From positions 102,501 through 160,000 of the forward strand of contig CAUYUJ010000925.1 of NCBI GenBank assembly GCA_963575745.1: a stretch of 57,500 bases of DNA, given 5' to 3'. This document shows, piece by piece, positions 12,060 to 21,360 of this stretch. Position numbers and translations under genes: made by a program. Every line of letters starts with the position of its first letter. The stretch's first letter is position 1. A model generated the notes under the pieces. The model was not told the DNA's origin. It worked only from the letters and a program-made list of their open reading frames with translations, and ran no database searches. Source of the stretch: Prorocentrum cordatum (taxonomy: Eukaryota > Sar > Dinophyceae > Prorocentrales > Prorocentraceae).

Positions 12060-12322
12060 CTGCCACCTCTGTGTGCATCACCCAGATTCTTCATCTATAT
12101 AGGGGCTCCAGGTCCCCGAGGGGGCCCGGCCCCATTTGTCTCCATGTCGGCACCGGGGCTCCAGGACCCCCCGTTCCCGGTCCAAGAGTGCTTAGATGGC
12201 CTCCAAGACGGCCATGATGGCTGAGACCGCTAAGATGGCCTCAAGAGAGCCCAAGATGGCCCCAAGATGCACCCCACACGGCCCAGTATGGGGTCAAGAT
12301 AGCTCAAGATAGCCTCCGAGGC
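12060..12322 (+). repeat. Dispersed duplication A, copy 1
   Basis: About 235 bp nearly identical to 13160-13395, running from ATTCTTCATCTATATAGGGG to the GGCCCAGTATGGGGT region. Its 3' half is a minisatellite of AAGATGGCCTCAAG-like words. Confidence 0.9.
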
Positions 12323-12324
12323 GG

Positions 12325-12361
12325 TCCGTAGCCATTTTGGCTCAAACCATTTTGGCTCAAG
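12325..12361 (+). other. Relict dinoflagellate spliced leader, tandem
   Basis: 12325-12345 reads TCCGTAGCCATTTTGGCTCA plus A, the first 21 bases of the 22-nt dinoflagellate spliced leader. It is followed at once by ACCATTTTGGCTCAAG (12346-12361), the part of the leader left after re-splicing at its internal AG. The only deviation at the join is A for G. Full leader plus truncated leader is the known signature of mRNA that was trans-spliced, reverse transcribed into the genome, transcribed and trans-spliced again. Downstream sequence (12362 on) would be the retroposed message, but no protein is recognisable there. Confidence 0.85.
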
Positions 12362-12836
12362 CCACATAGCGTCTCAAGCTAAACTTGAGACGAGGATTTC
12401 CTAGTGTGGGGTCAATGTCCGACAGTCTGCGCTGGACCCCTGGCGGCGCCTTCAGCGCCGCCCCTGGCGCGCGTAGCGCGCAAGGGAGAGGGGTGCAGTG
12501 CTTATAGAATCTGAGCGGCGTCCAATCTCCATTATGATTCAGCTTGTTCTTCGCCGATCCATCCCATTCCCTTTGCCCCCCTCCCCCCAAGCTCCGATCT
12601 GAGGAACGAGAGAAGCCTGCGACAGGGTGGCGGAGTTTCATTGTTGGCGTTCGAATGTTCAGAAAGGGAATGGGTCGGCGCCTCAGTGTGCGTGCCGTTC
12701 GCGCCAAGGCGCGTCAGGCTGCAATGCTGGCTTGCAGGTGACGTCCGCCTGCAGGTGGCTTGCAGGCGCCACATAGCGTCTCAAGCTAAACCTGAGACGA
12801 GGATCTCCGAGCGTGGAGTCAGTGTCCGACACTCCA
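12361..12836 (+). repeat. Dispersed duplication B, two copies with spacer
   Basis: 12361-12432 and 12768-12836 are about 70-bp near-copies (CCACATAGCGTCTCAAGCTA onward). The segment directly follows the spliced-leader relict in copy 1. The spacer 12433-12767 holds no gene I can support. Confidence 0.8.
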
Positions 12837-13600
12837 GAGTGTGCTGGGTCGAGCGAATCCCTCCAGATTGTTTACAGATCTTTTGGTTACCTATTTCTGT
12901 TGATGCACGGAGGTTTGTTCGCGGTATTGTTCGTTTTATTTGTGATGCACGTTTGCGCAGCATTTCTCGTTCGTTTTGCATGGCCGCCCGCTCTTTCAGT
13001 TGCGACCAGGTTCGTAGCATGACTCACTGTCGATGTTCAAGTGAGCAAGACAGGAGGCTGGAGGGACAAGTCAGCGAAGTCCGGAAATCCTCTTTCTTCA
13101 CATTTGAGCGAATACATGCTGTCGCACAGATGTTTATCATTGTAGTCTGCCACCTCTGTGTGCACAAACACCCATATTCTTCATCTATATAGGGGCTCCA
13201 GGTCCCCGAGGGGGCCCGGCCCCATTTGTCTCCATGTCGGCACGGGGGCTCCAGGACCCCCCGTTCCCGGTCCAAGAGTGCCTGGATGGCCTCCAAGGGG
13301 CCATGATGGCTGAGACCGCTAAGATGGCCTCAAGAGAGCCCGATATGGCCCCAAGATGCACCCCACACGGCCCAGTATGGGGTAAGGATAGCTCAAGCTA
13401 AATTCTTGACGCTTCGCGTATCCCCACCAGCCCATCCAGAAACGACGCCCAGGCGAGCAGAGGTGATCAAGGAAGCGGGGCAGCATACAGAGGAACAAAT
13501 TGCTGGGGAGGCCGTCGTACCCCAAGGGGGGGGGGGATGGAGGAGGAGTCGGAGGCGGAAGAGGAGGATGATGAGGGGGGGGAGGGAGGAATGAGGAGGA
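12837..13600 (+). repeat. Duplications C copy 1 and A copy 2
   Basis: 12988-13152 (CGCTCTTTCAGTTGCGACCA onward) recurs at 13858-14023. 13160-13395 is the second copy of duplication A, without the spliced leader. 13412-13457 (CAGCCCATCCAGAAACGACG) has a diverged relative at about 47404-47450. No coding signal. Confidence 0.8.
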
Positions 13601-14107
13601 GGAGGAATAGGCGGATGATGATGTTGATGTTGATATTGATGATGCTGATGATGACGATGATGGTGGTGGTCTTGACGATGGTGATGGTGATGATGATGAT
13701 GATGATGATGATCATGATGATGATGATGATGATGATGCTGATGATGATGATGATGATGATGATGAGGGGGAGGAGGAGGAGGATAAAGGGCCATCAGAAG
13801 AGTCAAAGGCCTTTTGCATGCCTCGCGGAGTCTCTTGGGATGTCTCTTGGGAGCCTTCCGCTCTTTCAGTTGCGACCAAATTCGTTGCATGACTCACTTT
13901 CGATGTACAAGTGAGCAAGACAGGAGGCTGGAAGCACAAGTCCACGAAGTCCGGAAATACGGTTTCTTCACATTTGGGCGAATACATGTTGTTGCACAGA
14001 TGTTTATCATTGTATTCTGCCACATCAGCTCTGCGAGTGCCGAGCAGAGCGTGCGTCCACGTCATGGGTAGCGCACAGATGGCATGGTACCTCGTTGTGC
14101 TGCCTTC
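13601..14107 (+). repeat. GAT microsatellite and duplication C copy 2
   Basis: 13615-13767 is a GAT/ATG tract. 13858-14023 is the second copy of duplication C, about 90 percent like 12988-13152. The remainder shows nothing recognisable. Confidence 0.8.
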
Positions 14108-14200
14108 GCCCCCATGTACATATGGAGGCTCCCCCATGGGCCGAGGACTCCCCCATGTACATATGTTTCGTCCGGGGACTCCCATGGGCCGCCCCGCGCG
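14108..14200 (+). repeat. 41-bp direct duplication with palindromic core
   Basis: CCCCCATGTACATATG occurs at 14109 and 14150, each followed by a CCCATGGGCCG word. The core CATATGTACATATG-like palindromes could be a regulatory or 5' UTR structure of the downstream gene; that is inference from position only. Confidence 0.5.
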
Positions 14201-14318
14201 CGCGAACTAGAATGTTCTTGATCGTTCTTGTTGTCCTATCGCTATTACTCTTTCTTGTCCCGTCTACGTTGGCCCAAGGTTGGATATTGCGGCCGACGCC
14301 GCGCACGATCCCACTGGC

Positions 14319-15104
14319 ATGCGCCTTCAAGCAGTTTCTCTCGCGATTCTTTCTTTGATGGCGGCTGGGGTTTCCATTGGCCTCCTCGATCGCGCCATCG
14401 CTGATGCGCGGCACTTCGTCGGCGCTTTTGGGCCGCAGGCTACTTTCACGGTGAGGTTCGTGAGCCAAGACAAGAAGACGGGCCATAAGTTGCCAGTTCT
14501 GACAGCGGCCGCGCTGTCAGAGCAACTGCCTGGCCTCATCCACAGATCCCACGCGGAGGTGCTCCACTTGTTCGTCAGGCCCCACGGGGGGAACATCATC
14601 ATGCTCGACGCTGACGTGTCCGTCCTGCCCGATGGCCACGCGGAGCGCTTGGCGATGGCACCTGTGGTCGTTGTGGCCACCAGCGGATGGGAATGCTCAA
14701 ACCGTCAGTATTGGTACGCCATGGACCCTGTGGGGCTGCGGGGCGGGGAAGGCCGCAACGTCACACTCACCTTGCAACGCCTGTTGGGCACAGATCCCAA
14801 TTCCACTGCGGAAGAACAGTTGGGTCGCATGCCGGGGTCCCTTAACGCCAAGCCGCATAAGCTATGCACGGCGCAGCTTGTGACCGTGTCGCGAAGTTTC
14901 TTCAACGCTGCCCGCTTCTACTCCCTGACCGCCAGGCACACGCCGCGCCTGACCGTCGACAGAGCGGGCGACGTGTCGGCGCAGATACCTCGCGCACCTG
15001 CCCAGTACAAGGCGTCATCTGTGGCCCACGACGCCAGCAGCTTGGACTGGAAAGCGTGCTGCGAGTTCTGGGAACTGTCGCCGCACGCTTCCCTGCAAGA
15101 TTGA
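14319..15104 (+). CDS. AEP/RepB-like DNA primase domain, segment 1 of a multidomain gene
   Basis: Archaeo-eukaryotic primases make primers or polymerise nucleotides with a catalytic DxD plus a third acidic residue. Here FVRPHGGNIIMLDADVSVL supplies D-A-D (Asp codons 14607 and 14613). A TSGWECSNRQYW segment (from 14679) stands where RepB-type primases have TSxG-xQxW. Then come GTDP (Asp 14793) and RMPGSLNAKP (14826-14852), matching the D...R-PG-x-N-x-K signature. DASSLDWKACCEFWELS follows like the conserved helix after the catalytic core. First ATG in frame is 14319; the true N-terminus may lie in an unseen exon, and a signal-peptide-like ORF at 14212 is in another frame. The frame stops at TGA 15102-15104, yet primase-like sequence continues in the same frame beyond it. 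Family assignment is by motif pattern only. Confidence 0.6.
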   Translation: MRLQAVSLAILSLMAAGVSIGLLDRAIADARHFVGAFGPQATFTVRFVSQDKKTGHKLPVLTAAALSEQLPGLIHRSHAEVLHLFVRPHGGNIIMLDADVSVLPDGHAERLAMAPVVVVATSGWECSNRQYWYAMDPVGLRGGEGRNVTLTLQRLLGTDPNSTAEEQLGRMPGSLNAKPHKLCTAQLVTVSRSFFNAARFYSLTARHTPRLTVDRAGDVSAQIPRAPAQYKASSVAHDASSLDWKACCEFWELSPHASLQD

Positions 15105-16442
15105 ATCGCGGCCGTGCATTGGCGCAAAACTACAGCGTGGGAAGCTTACAGGGAGACGACCGCTAAGAAGGCCAGGGACAGGGTGCTCCGAAGAAACCCC
15201 GCCGCAGACACATCCCCGCCGCCGCCCGCGGCCGCGCCGCAGCCTGACGCTGGCCGCCCGCCTCCGCCGCCAAGTGCGCCGCCGATGCTCGTCGCCCACG
15301 CGCAAACTGCCGAACCTTCTTCGGGTTCCGGCGACGCGCAGGCGCCAAGCGGGGCCGCGCCGCCTGCGCAGCCACCAGCCCCGTCCAGGCCGTCGGGGCA
15401 CTCCCCGGGCGCTGCGGAGCCAGCGCCTGCTACGCCGCCGGCGTCTACAGCCCGCGCGCTCGCGGCCGAGCAAAGCGGCCTTTGGCCCGCGGCGTCCTTC
15501 CGTCGTTTCTCGGGCGATTTGGGGTGCATCGACTCGTCCCCGTCCCCCGCTGCAAAAGCCGCGAGCAACGACCCGCCACGGTCAGGCAAAGCCGTGTCCG
15601 AGGGCGGGGCGCCTCCCGACGATGCTGGCGCGTCGCCCCACCGCCCTCCGCCCCCGCAGCCCGCGGGAGGAGACGGCGCGAGCGGCGACGGCGCCGAGCT
15701 GGAGTGCGCCAGAGGAGCGTTCACGTGTGCGGGCTGCGGAAAGCATTTGGCCAAGACGAGTTTCTCCAAGACCCAGCTCAAGTACGGCAGCGACAAGCGG
15801 TGCGTGGATTGCGCTCAAAAGGCACGCCCTGGGAAGGGCGTCTGCAGTGGCCATCGCCCGAGAAAGCTCAAGCAGTGTTCGTCTTGCCGCGCCGAGTTGG
15901 GGAAGGCATCTTTTGCCAGATCTCTGTGGCTCTCAGCGGATTACGAGTCCCGCATCTGCAAGGGGTGCGCTGCGAAGCCAGGCCCGCCCCCAGATCCTGC
16001 AGACAAAGTCGACGAGGACATGTTTGAGTCTCGGCCAGAGGCTCTACGATTCATCCTCACCTCGGCAAGTGCGCTCCCTTCCGTTGACATCCGTGCCAAC
16101 AACGCCGCGCGGACCTTGCACGGCCGCTCTCAGCTAACCAGTATCGAGGTCGACGGGGGCCTGGCGGTGGCAGAGAAGCTTGAGCTTCTCCAGAAAGCGC
16201 ACGATGAGGACCTTCAGCACAGCGGTGGGGCCGATGGACTGCGCCGGGCCCTTGTCGATGCTATGGGGGGCTGGACGTACCTCGACCTGGACGCCACCTT
16301 CTACGTGACGAGATGCGTTGCGTGTCGCCGAAGCACCTCTCGCGGAGCCTGCGTCGCAGACGCGCCGCTCCAACACCTTCCTGGGAAATTGGAGGCGCTG
16401 AATGTCGTCGGGCTCGATTTGAAGGCCCTGCCATTCACGCGC
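15105..16442 (+). CDS. Primase C-terminus, Pro-rich linker, two Stc1-like zinc fingers and integrase H2C2 domain, segment 2
   Basis: Same frame as the primase segment, after the TGA. It starts with HWRKTTAWEAYRETTAKKA, which resembles the helical end of RepB-type primases. A Pro/Ala-rich low-complexity linker follows (to about 15700). Next are two tandem Cys modules, each C-x2-C then C-x2-C: CAGC...CVDC (15727-15815) and CSSC...CKGC (15880-15968). Their FSKTQL spacing recalls the Stc1 domain. HDEDLQH (16200-16220) and CVAC (16314-16325) form the H2C2 zinc-binding module of retroviral-type integrases. The first catalytic Asp of the integrase core is at 16416 (VVGLDLKAL). No ATG opens this segment, supporting continuity with the primase. 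Confidence 0.65.
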
Positions 16443-17339
16443 GTCAGGAGAGGAAGGAGAGGAGGGGGAATACGGGGAAGGAAGAGGTGGAAGAGGAGGG
16501 GGGAAAAGGATGGAAAAGGAAGAGGAAGAGGAGTTCGAAGAGGACGAACGGGATGTGGAGGACGAGCTGGAGGGCAGGAGGTGGGCAGAGGGAGAGGAGG
16601 AGGAAGAAAAGGAAACGGAAGGAAGAGGGTGGGGGGCGGGATGATGAGGGACGTTCGTTGGAGGCTAAAAAAGCGGAGGAGGAGAAGGGGGAGGAGGGGG
16701 AGGAGGAGGAGGAGGAGGAGGAGGAGGAGGAGGAGGCGGAGGATTGGGACCGGGAGGAGGAGGGCGAGGAGGAGGAGGAGGAGGAGGAGAAGCAGGAGCA
16801 CGAGGAGGAGGAGGAGGTGGAGGAGGAGGAGGGGGAGGAGGAGGAGGAGGAGGAGGAGGAGGAGGAGGAGGAGGAGGAGGAGGAGGGGGAGAAGGGGGAG
16901 GGAGGGGAGGAGGAGGAGGGGGAGGAGGAGGAGAGGGACCGGGAGGAGGAGGACGAGGAGGAGGAGGAGAGAAGCAGGAGCACGAGGGGAGGAGGAGGTG
17001 GAGGAGGAGGAGGAGGAGGAGGAGGAGGAGGGGGAGGGGAGGAGGAGGAGGAGAGGAGGAGGAGGAGGAGGAAGAGGAGGAGGAGGCGGAGGAGGAGGCA
17101 GAGGAGCAGCAGCACCAGGAGGAGGAGCAGGAGGAGAAGCAGGAGGAGGAGGGGGAGGAGGGGGAGGGCGGGGAGCATGAGGGGGAGGAGGAGGAGGAGG
17201 AGGAGGAGGAGGAGGGGGAGGAGGAGGAGGAGGAGGAGGAGGAGGAGGAGGAGGAGGAGGAGGAGGAGGAGCAGGGCGAAGAGGATGAGCATGAGGAGCA
17301 GGAGGAGCAGGAACCGAGGAAATTCGTTATTCCGCCAAG
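16443..17339 (+). other. Intron 1 of the primase-integrase gene, GGA-filled
   Basis: It splits the integrase core between VVGLDLKALPFTR and PSWTLLVLVDFASGK. With donor GTCAGG at 16443 and acceptor CCAAG ending at 17339 it is 897 bp, a multiple of three and phase 0. An alternative is a GC donor at 16441 with acceptor GAGCAG ending at 17310 (870 bp), which also keeps the frame and adds a few residues. Almost all of it is GGA on the coding strand, and a stop lies inside at 17178. Confidence 0.65.
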
Positions 17340-18065
17340 GCAATGCCGTCTTGGACGTTACTCGTGCTAGTGGACTTCGCCAGCGGGAAGTTGTGGACCA
17401 AGGACTTCGACGCTGCGCCTTCGGAACAAGACTCCGCGAGTTTGTCTGGGGTGCAGTCTTTCCTGCTTGACTGGGTGATGTCCGTGGTCAACCACGCCCC
17501 GACAGTGTGGTGGAGCGACAACGGGGGGCAGTTCAAATCCGTGATCAACGCACTGATGGAGAACACGTTCGGCACGGTCCCTGTGTTTATCCCGCCGGGG
17601 CATCCAGCGTCCAACGGCTTGACAGAGAGGATGAACGGTGTCTTGGGCCGCTTGGCGAACGACCGGTCGAAATTGCAATCAGTGACCACGGCTTTGAACA
17701 ACGCCTCCAGGGGTAGGCACTCGTGCCCCCCAGAGGTGCTTTATCGTTTGCTTCTCCCTCGCCGCAGCACTCTCACGCACCAGGCGGTTCGGCAGCAGAT
17801 GCAGGCCACGGGGGCCGCGAGCGCCGAGGTCGATCGGGGCGCATTCCTGGCAGCCTACGCAGAGATGGTGGAGAAGATGGAGGCCGATGGGGTGCCGCAG
17901 CACCTGATTGACGACCACGTCACCCAAGTCAGCACGATCCGCGACGCGATGTCCTCCAGGCAGCTGCGGATAGACATCGGCAGCCGGCTGCAGTGGTCGA
18001 GGAATTCGTCCAACAGGGGCATGGTGTTCTACACAGGCGACGTCGTGTGGATCCAGAAGAGTCAG
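17340..18065 (+). CDS. DD35E integrase core and C-terminal region, segment 3
   Basis: The retroviral-type integrase core continues with LLVLVDFASGKLW. The second catalytic Asp is at 17517 (WWSDNGGQF) and the Glu at 17625 (HPASNGLTERMNGVL), exactly 35 residues between them. The C-terminal part ends with GMVFYTGDVVWIQKSQ, the GDxVWI pattern common after gypsy-type integrases. All three catalytic acids are present. Transfer and integration of the element's DNA ends is the expected role. The exon ends at 18065 (CAG) before a GT donor. No YPYY motif, chromodomain or reverse transcriptase was seen nearby. Gypsy LTR elements, Polintons and Ginger-type DNA transposons all use this integrase fold. Confidence 0.8.
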
Positions 18066-18978
18066 GTCATGCTCCTTTCCATTCATTTCGACAGAATCCC
18101 CGCTGCCATTTCAGTTGTTCCCTCCCTTCTTCGAAGGCCACGACAGCAGGTCCCAATGACTTTGCTTGACATATGCTGGCGACTTTGGCGTGTACGAAGG
18201 AGATGTCGTTCGTGACAGCGTCGGCCTGCCCCGTGCGGTTGGTCGCGGCAGGTCCTGAAGAGGATGGCCAACCACACGCCGAAACGCTGAGGGCGAACTG
18301 GGCCAGGGGTGCCCGAATAGTTGGGCATACTAAGTCCGAGATCAAAGGAGGATCCCAAGACCAAGATAATGCCGATTATTTTGCACGTGTGTTGACATGT
18401 AGTTGCTTTAAGAATCCTTCCATTCAGAGTTGACATGATGTTGCGCGTGTTGTGATATGACCGGCAAATAACGATTTCGGCTCCTAGGGCGCTGGCGTCA
18501 GAATACTGTTGGCTATCCGAGTCACTGATCGCATAAAGGATCTCACATCCATTATGCCCCCGATCGCTGTCTCCCACTACGCTAACCTCAGTGGGCCCAC
18601 GGCCACATGGCATAGCTATATGGTTAGCATGTACTGTTGTTACCGCTACACGATATCTCGGGCACCGGTCCCCTTCGAACTGGTTTTGGGGCCTTTCCTG
18701 CTCTCCCTTCCCCCCCGCTTCCTCGTCGCCGCGCTGGGCGCAGCTCTAAAAACTGTTCGTGTCGCCCTCCCGTTATCCTCCTTCTTTCTTGCTGTCATTC
18801 CACCAGTAATCACGAGTTACGCAGGAGACTTCGCGGGATCTGACTTTGAAAATTTGGCCGTGGTTCAATCCCGAGCCAGGGGGGGGAGATCGGCCCGAAG
18901 GTCAATACAAAACCTCCCGCGTACCTGGGCACTGCCCCCCATCGCAAACCTGAAAGCAATTATCCGTTCTGCCCGCAG
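18066..18978 (+). other. Intron 2 of the primase-integrase gene
   Basis: A canonical GT...AG pair: GTCAGG at 18061-18066 places the donor GT at 18066, and TCTGCCCGCAG ends at 18978. The 913-bp intron is phase 0 and shifts the frame, so that the integrase tail joins directly to GAKDIHDKYEDGSFEIAG and then the OTU domain. The interior has several stops in the upstream frame after 18215. I see no other gene in it. Confidence 0.65.
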
Positions 18979-20280
18979 GTCGGCGCGAAGGACATCCACG
19001 ATAAGTACGAGGACGGGTCGTTCGAGATCGCTGGCGTCGCGGGGCCATTGCTTGAGGTCAAGCGCAAGGGGGCCGAGCCGGGCCAGTCCAAGGCAACGGT
19101 CCGGACCATCCACAGGGACAGCGCTCGCTTGGCCGTCGTGGACATCGCCAGCTCCCAGGCCGATTCCGCGCGGCCGCCGCCGCCCCCGGCGCGGAGGCGC
19201 ACGGGGGCGTTGCCCAAGGTGATCAACATTCCTGACGACGGGCACTGCCTCTTCAGCGCCACCGCCTACGCCGCTAAGGGGATCAAAGGGAAAGTGCCCA
19301 GCGCGGAGCGGCTTTCCGTCATGGGCCAGGCATGCCGGCAGGACGTTGCCGCTTGGATCGATGAGCACCGCTCGCACCTCGTGGGCGACGTTTCCATCGA
19401 ATTCCTCCTTCGGACCGAGCTCGAGGACGACCCCCACGTTGATGCGAGCGCCGAGTGGGCGAAGATCGCGCGGTTCATCCGGACCCCGCGGTACTTCGCC
19501 AGCGGAGTGGCCATGTACGCCATGGAACAGTTGTACCCTGTGTCCATCACGTGCTACGAGAGGGGGGCCCACGGCTTGCGGATGATGCGATCCCCCGGAA
19601 CCCTTCGAGAAGGCGCCGTCGCCGTGCACTTGCTCCACAAGAACGGCAACCATTACGACCTCTTCCGCGAAGCGCCGTGCGTGGACACGCTCCTCGGCCC
19701 CGACATTTCTGGCCCTGTGTCGGAGGCCGTCCGGTCGAACAGTCGGCCCCCGCCAGTGCCGGCATCGGCTCCTGCTCCCGAGGCGAAGAGGCGACGTTTG
19801 ATGAGCAAGCAATCGGCCGAGCCATCTCGGGGCACTGTGCTGCGGACCGTTGACGGGATGAGGGGCGCGAGCAGCGGCGGCAAAACGAAGGTCATCAAGG
19901 ACCTGAAGCGGCAGGGCTTCGCGGAAGCGGCTTCCCGGAGGTCGCTCAAGAGGCTCTGCGATGAGAAAGCTGTTTTTCCTTCGCAGACCAGGCGCTCGCT
20001 GCGTAATAGCAGTAGGAAGTGGAGAGCCTTGAGGGCTGACAAAGCTCAGGTAGCCGCAGCGAAGATACCCGAGGCTTCGCCTCATGCTGCCGACCCCCGT
20101 CATCTGCATTGGCAAAATGGCTACGGCTGTTTGGTGTCAAGCCAGAACAGGAGCGCGCTGCCGTGCGCCCGCGCACGGGCGTCGGCCGGCCGGCCTCCTC
20201 CCTGCCCGTGCTTCTTACCATTTGCTATACGGATTGCCCATTGTCTTAGCCATGGCTCATCCCAGCCCCTCTCTCGCTGA
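18979..20280 (+). CDS. OTU-family cysteine protease, segment 4
   Basis: OTU proteases are papain-like enzymes, often deubiquitinases; in mobile elements they may process the polyprotein or act on host ubiquitin. The segment opens with GAKDIHDKYEDGSFEIAG and a Pro-rich linker. The catalytic Cys is at 19246 in DDGHCLFSATAY (oxyanion Asp at 19237) and the catalytic His at 19651 in NGNHYDLF, about 135 residues later, normal for OTU. A basic tail follows. The frame is open without an ATG from 18979, matching the inferred phase-0 splice from the integrase. The stop is at 20278-20280. A CAG/GTAGCC donor-like site at 20047-20055 means the last 75 codons could instead be intron. Confidence 0.75.
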   Translation, partial: VGAKDIHDKYEDGSFEIAGVAGPLLEVKRKGAEPGQSKATVRTIHRDSARLAVVDIASSQADSARPPPPPARRRTGALPKVINIPDDGHCLFSATAYAAKGIKGKVPSAERLSVMGQACRQDVAAWIDEHRSHLVGDVSIEFLLRTELEDDPHVDASAEWAKIARFIRTPRYFASGVAMYAMEQLYPVSITCYERGAHGLRMMRSPGTLREGAVAVHLLHKNGNHYDLFREAPCVDTLLGPDISGPVSEAVRSNSRPPPVPASAPAPEAKRRRLMSKQSAEPSRGTVLRTVDGMRGASSGGKTKVIKDLKRQGFAEAASRRSLKRLCDEKAVFPSQTRRSLRNSSRKWRALRADKAQVAAAKIPEASPHAADPRHLHWQNGYGCLVSSQNRSALPCARARASAGRPPPCPCFLPFAIRIAHCLSHGSSQPLSR

Positions 20281-20820
20281 GCATGTAGCCCACGGTATCA
20301 GTGTTGGAGATCACGAGACCAAAGTTCCTTTGGCATCTTACCACGACTCTCAGAGGAAAGACAATCACAAATGCGCGATCACGGCCGCCTCGGCGGGCAT
20401 ATTTTTCATGGCCCCGTATCAACCGTCTTACAAGCCTAACGCCACTACGCCGCGCTGGGAACTGGCCCCCTTCAAACTGGCTGGTTCTGTTCGTTGGCGG
20501 GTTGGCTGGCTGGCTGGCCACGTGATCTGTGAACGGTTCGGTTCGGTGAGCTTGGAGGCCCCATTGGGGAACCTGCGGGTGTTTCACTTGTAGGCGTTCC
20601 ATATTTTCATATATCCATGTTTCCATATCTCTACACTTTCCTGTGCGGTTGGCAGGCGCGCTTCGCCACCCCAGACGACCGCCAGCGGGCGGCGCAAAAC
20701 AATCCAACCTCATGCGTCGAGCTTCTCTTATCCAGTCCGATTCATGTTTGATCTTTGCTCCCTGCCCTTTTCCCGCCCGCCGCCGCCGCTGTCGCCGCGA
20801 AGAGGCGGGAAACAATGGGA
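20281..20820. other. No recognised gene; 3' flank of the OTU segment
   Basis: Open frames exist on both strands but none resembles a known protein and all have erratic composition. No repeat identified. Confidence 0.4.
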
Positions 20821-21360
20821 GACAAGGGGCACGAGGAGGACGAGGAGGAGGAGGACGACGAGGAGGAAGAGGAGGAGGACGAGGAGTAGGAACAAGAGGC
20901 AGGAGGAGGACGAGGAGGAGGAGGAGGAGGAGGAGGAGGAGGAGGAGGAGGGGGACGACGAGGAGAACGAGGAGGAGGACGAGGAGCAGGAACAAGAGGC
21001 AGGTGGAGGACGAGGAGGAGGAGGAGGAGGAGGAGGAGGAGGAGGAGGAGGAGGAGTAATAAAACAGGAGGTGGAGGAGGAGGAGGAGGAGGAGGAGGAG
21101 GAGGACGAGGAGACGGCAGGATGAGAGGGTGAGGAGGAAAAGGAGGAGGAACGGAGGTGGAGGAGGAGAAGAAGAGAAGGAGAGGAGGAGGAGGAGGAGG
21201 AGGGGGAGGAGGAGGAGGAGGAGGAGGAGGAGGAGGAGGAGGAGGAGGAGGAGGAGGGAGGATGAGGAGGAGGAGGAGGAGGAGGAGGTGGACGAACAGG
21301 AGGAGGAACTGGCATTCCTGTCGTTCGCACTACTGGGCTCGTGGCCACAATACGAGAGGC
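20821..21360. repeat. GGA tract with shared flank
   Basis: 20821-21305 is almost pure GGA/GAG purine repeat. 21318-21360 is the inverted partner of 11955-11993. Reading frames over it (poly-Glu, poly-Arg, poly-Ser) are not genes. Confidence 0.85.

Noticed and set aside
14212-14358. Signal-peptide-like frame MFLIVLVVLSLLLFLVPSTL
   Set aside because: In a different frame from the primase-like segment and short. It could be a chance hydrophobic run, so not annotated as a gene.
16441-17470. Glu/Gly/Arg-rich frames over the GGA tract, including the 688-codon frame running into it
   Set aside because: The tract interrupts an integrase domain that resumes beyond it, so it is intronic. Its frames are low complexity.
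18855-18885. T-arm-like GGTTCAATCCC string suggesting a tRNA
   Set aside because: The flanking bases do not pair into a T stem, and no acceptor or anticodon arms could be placed.
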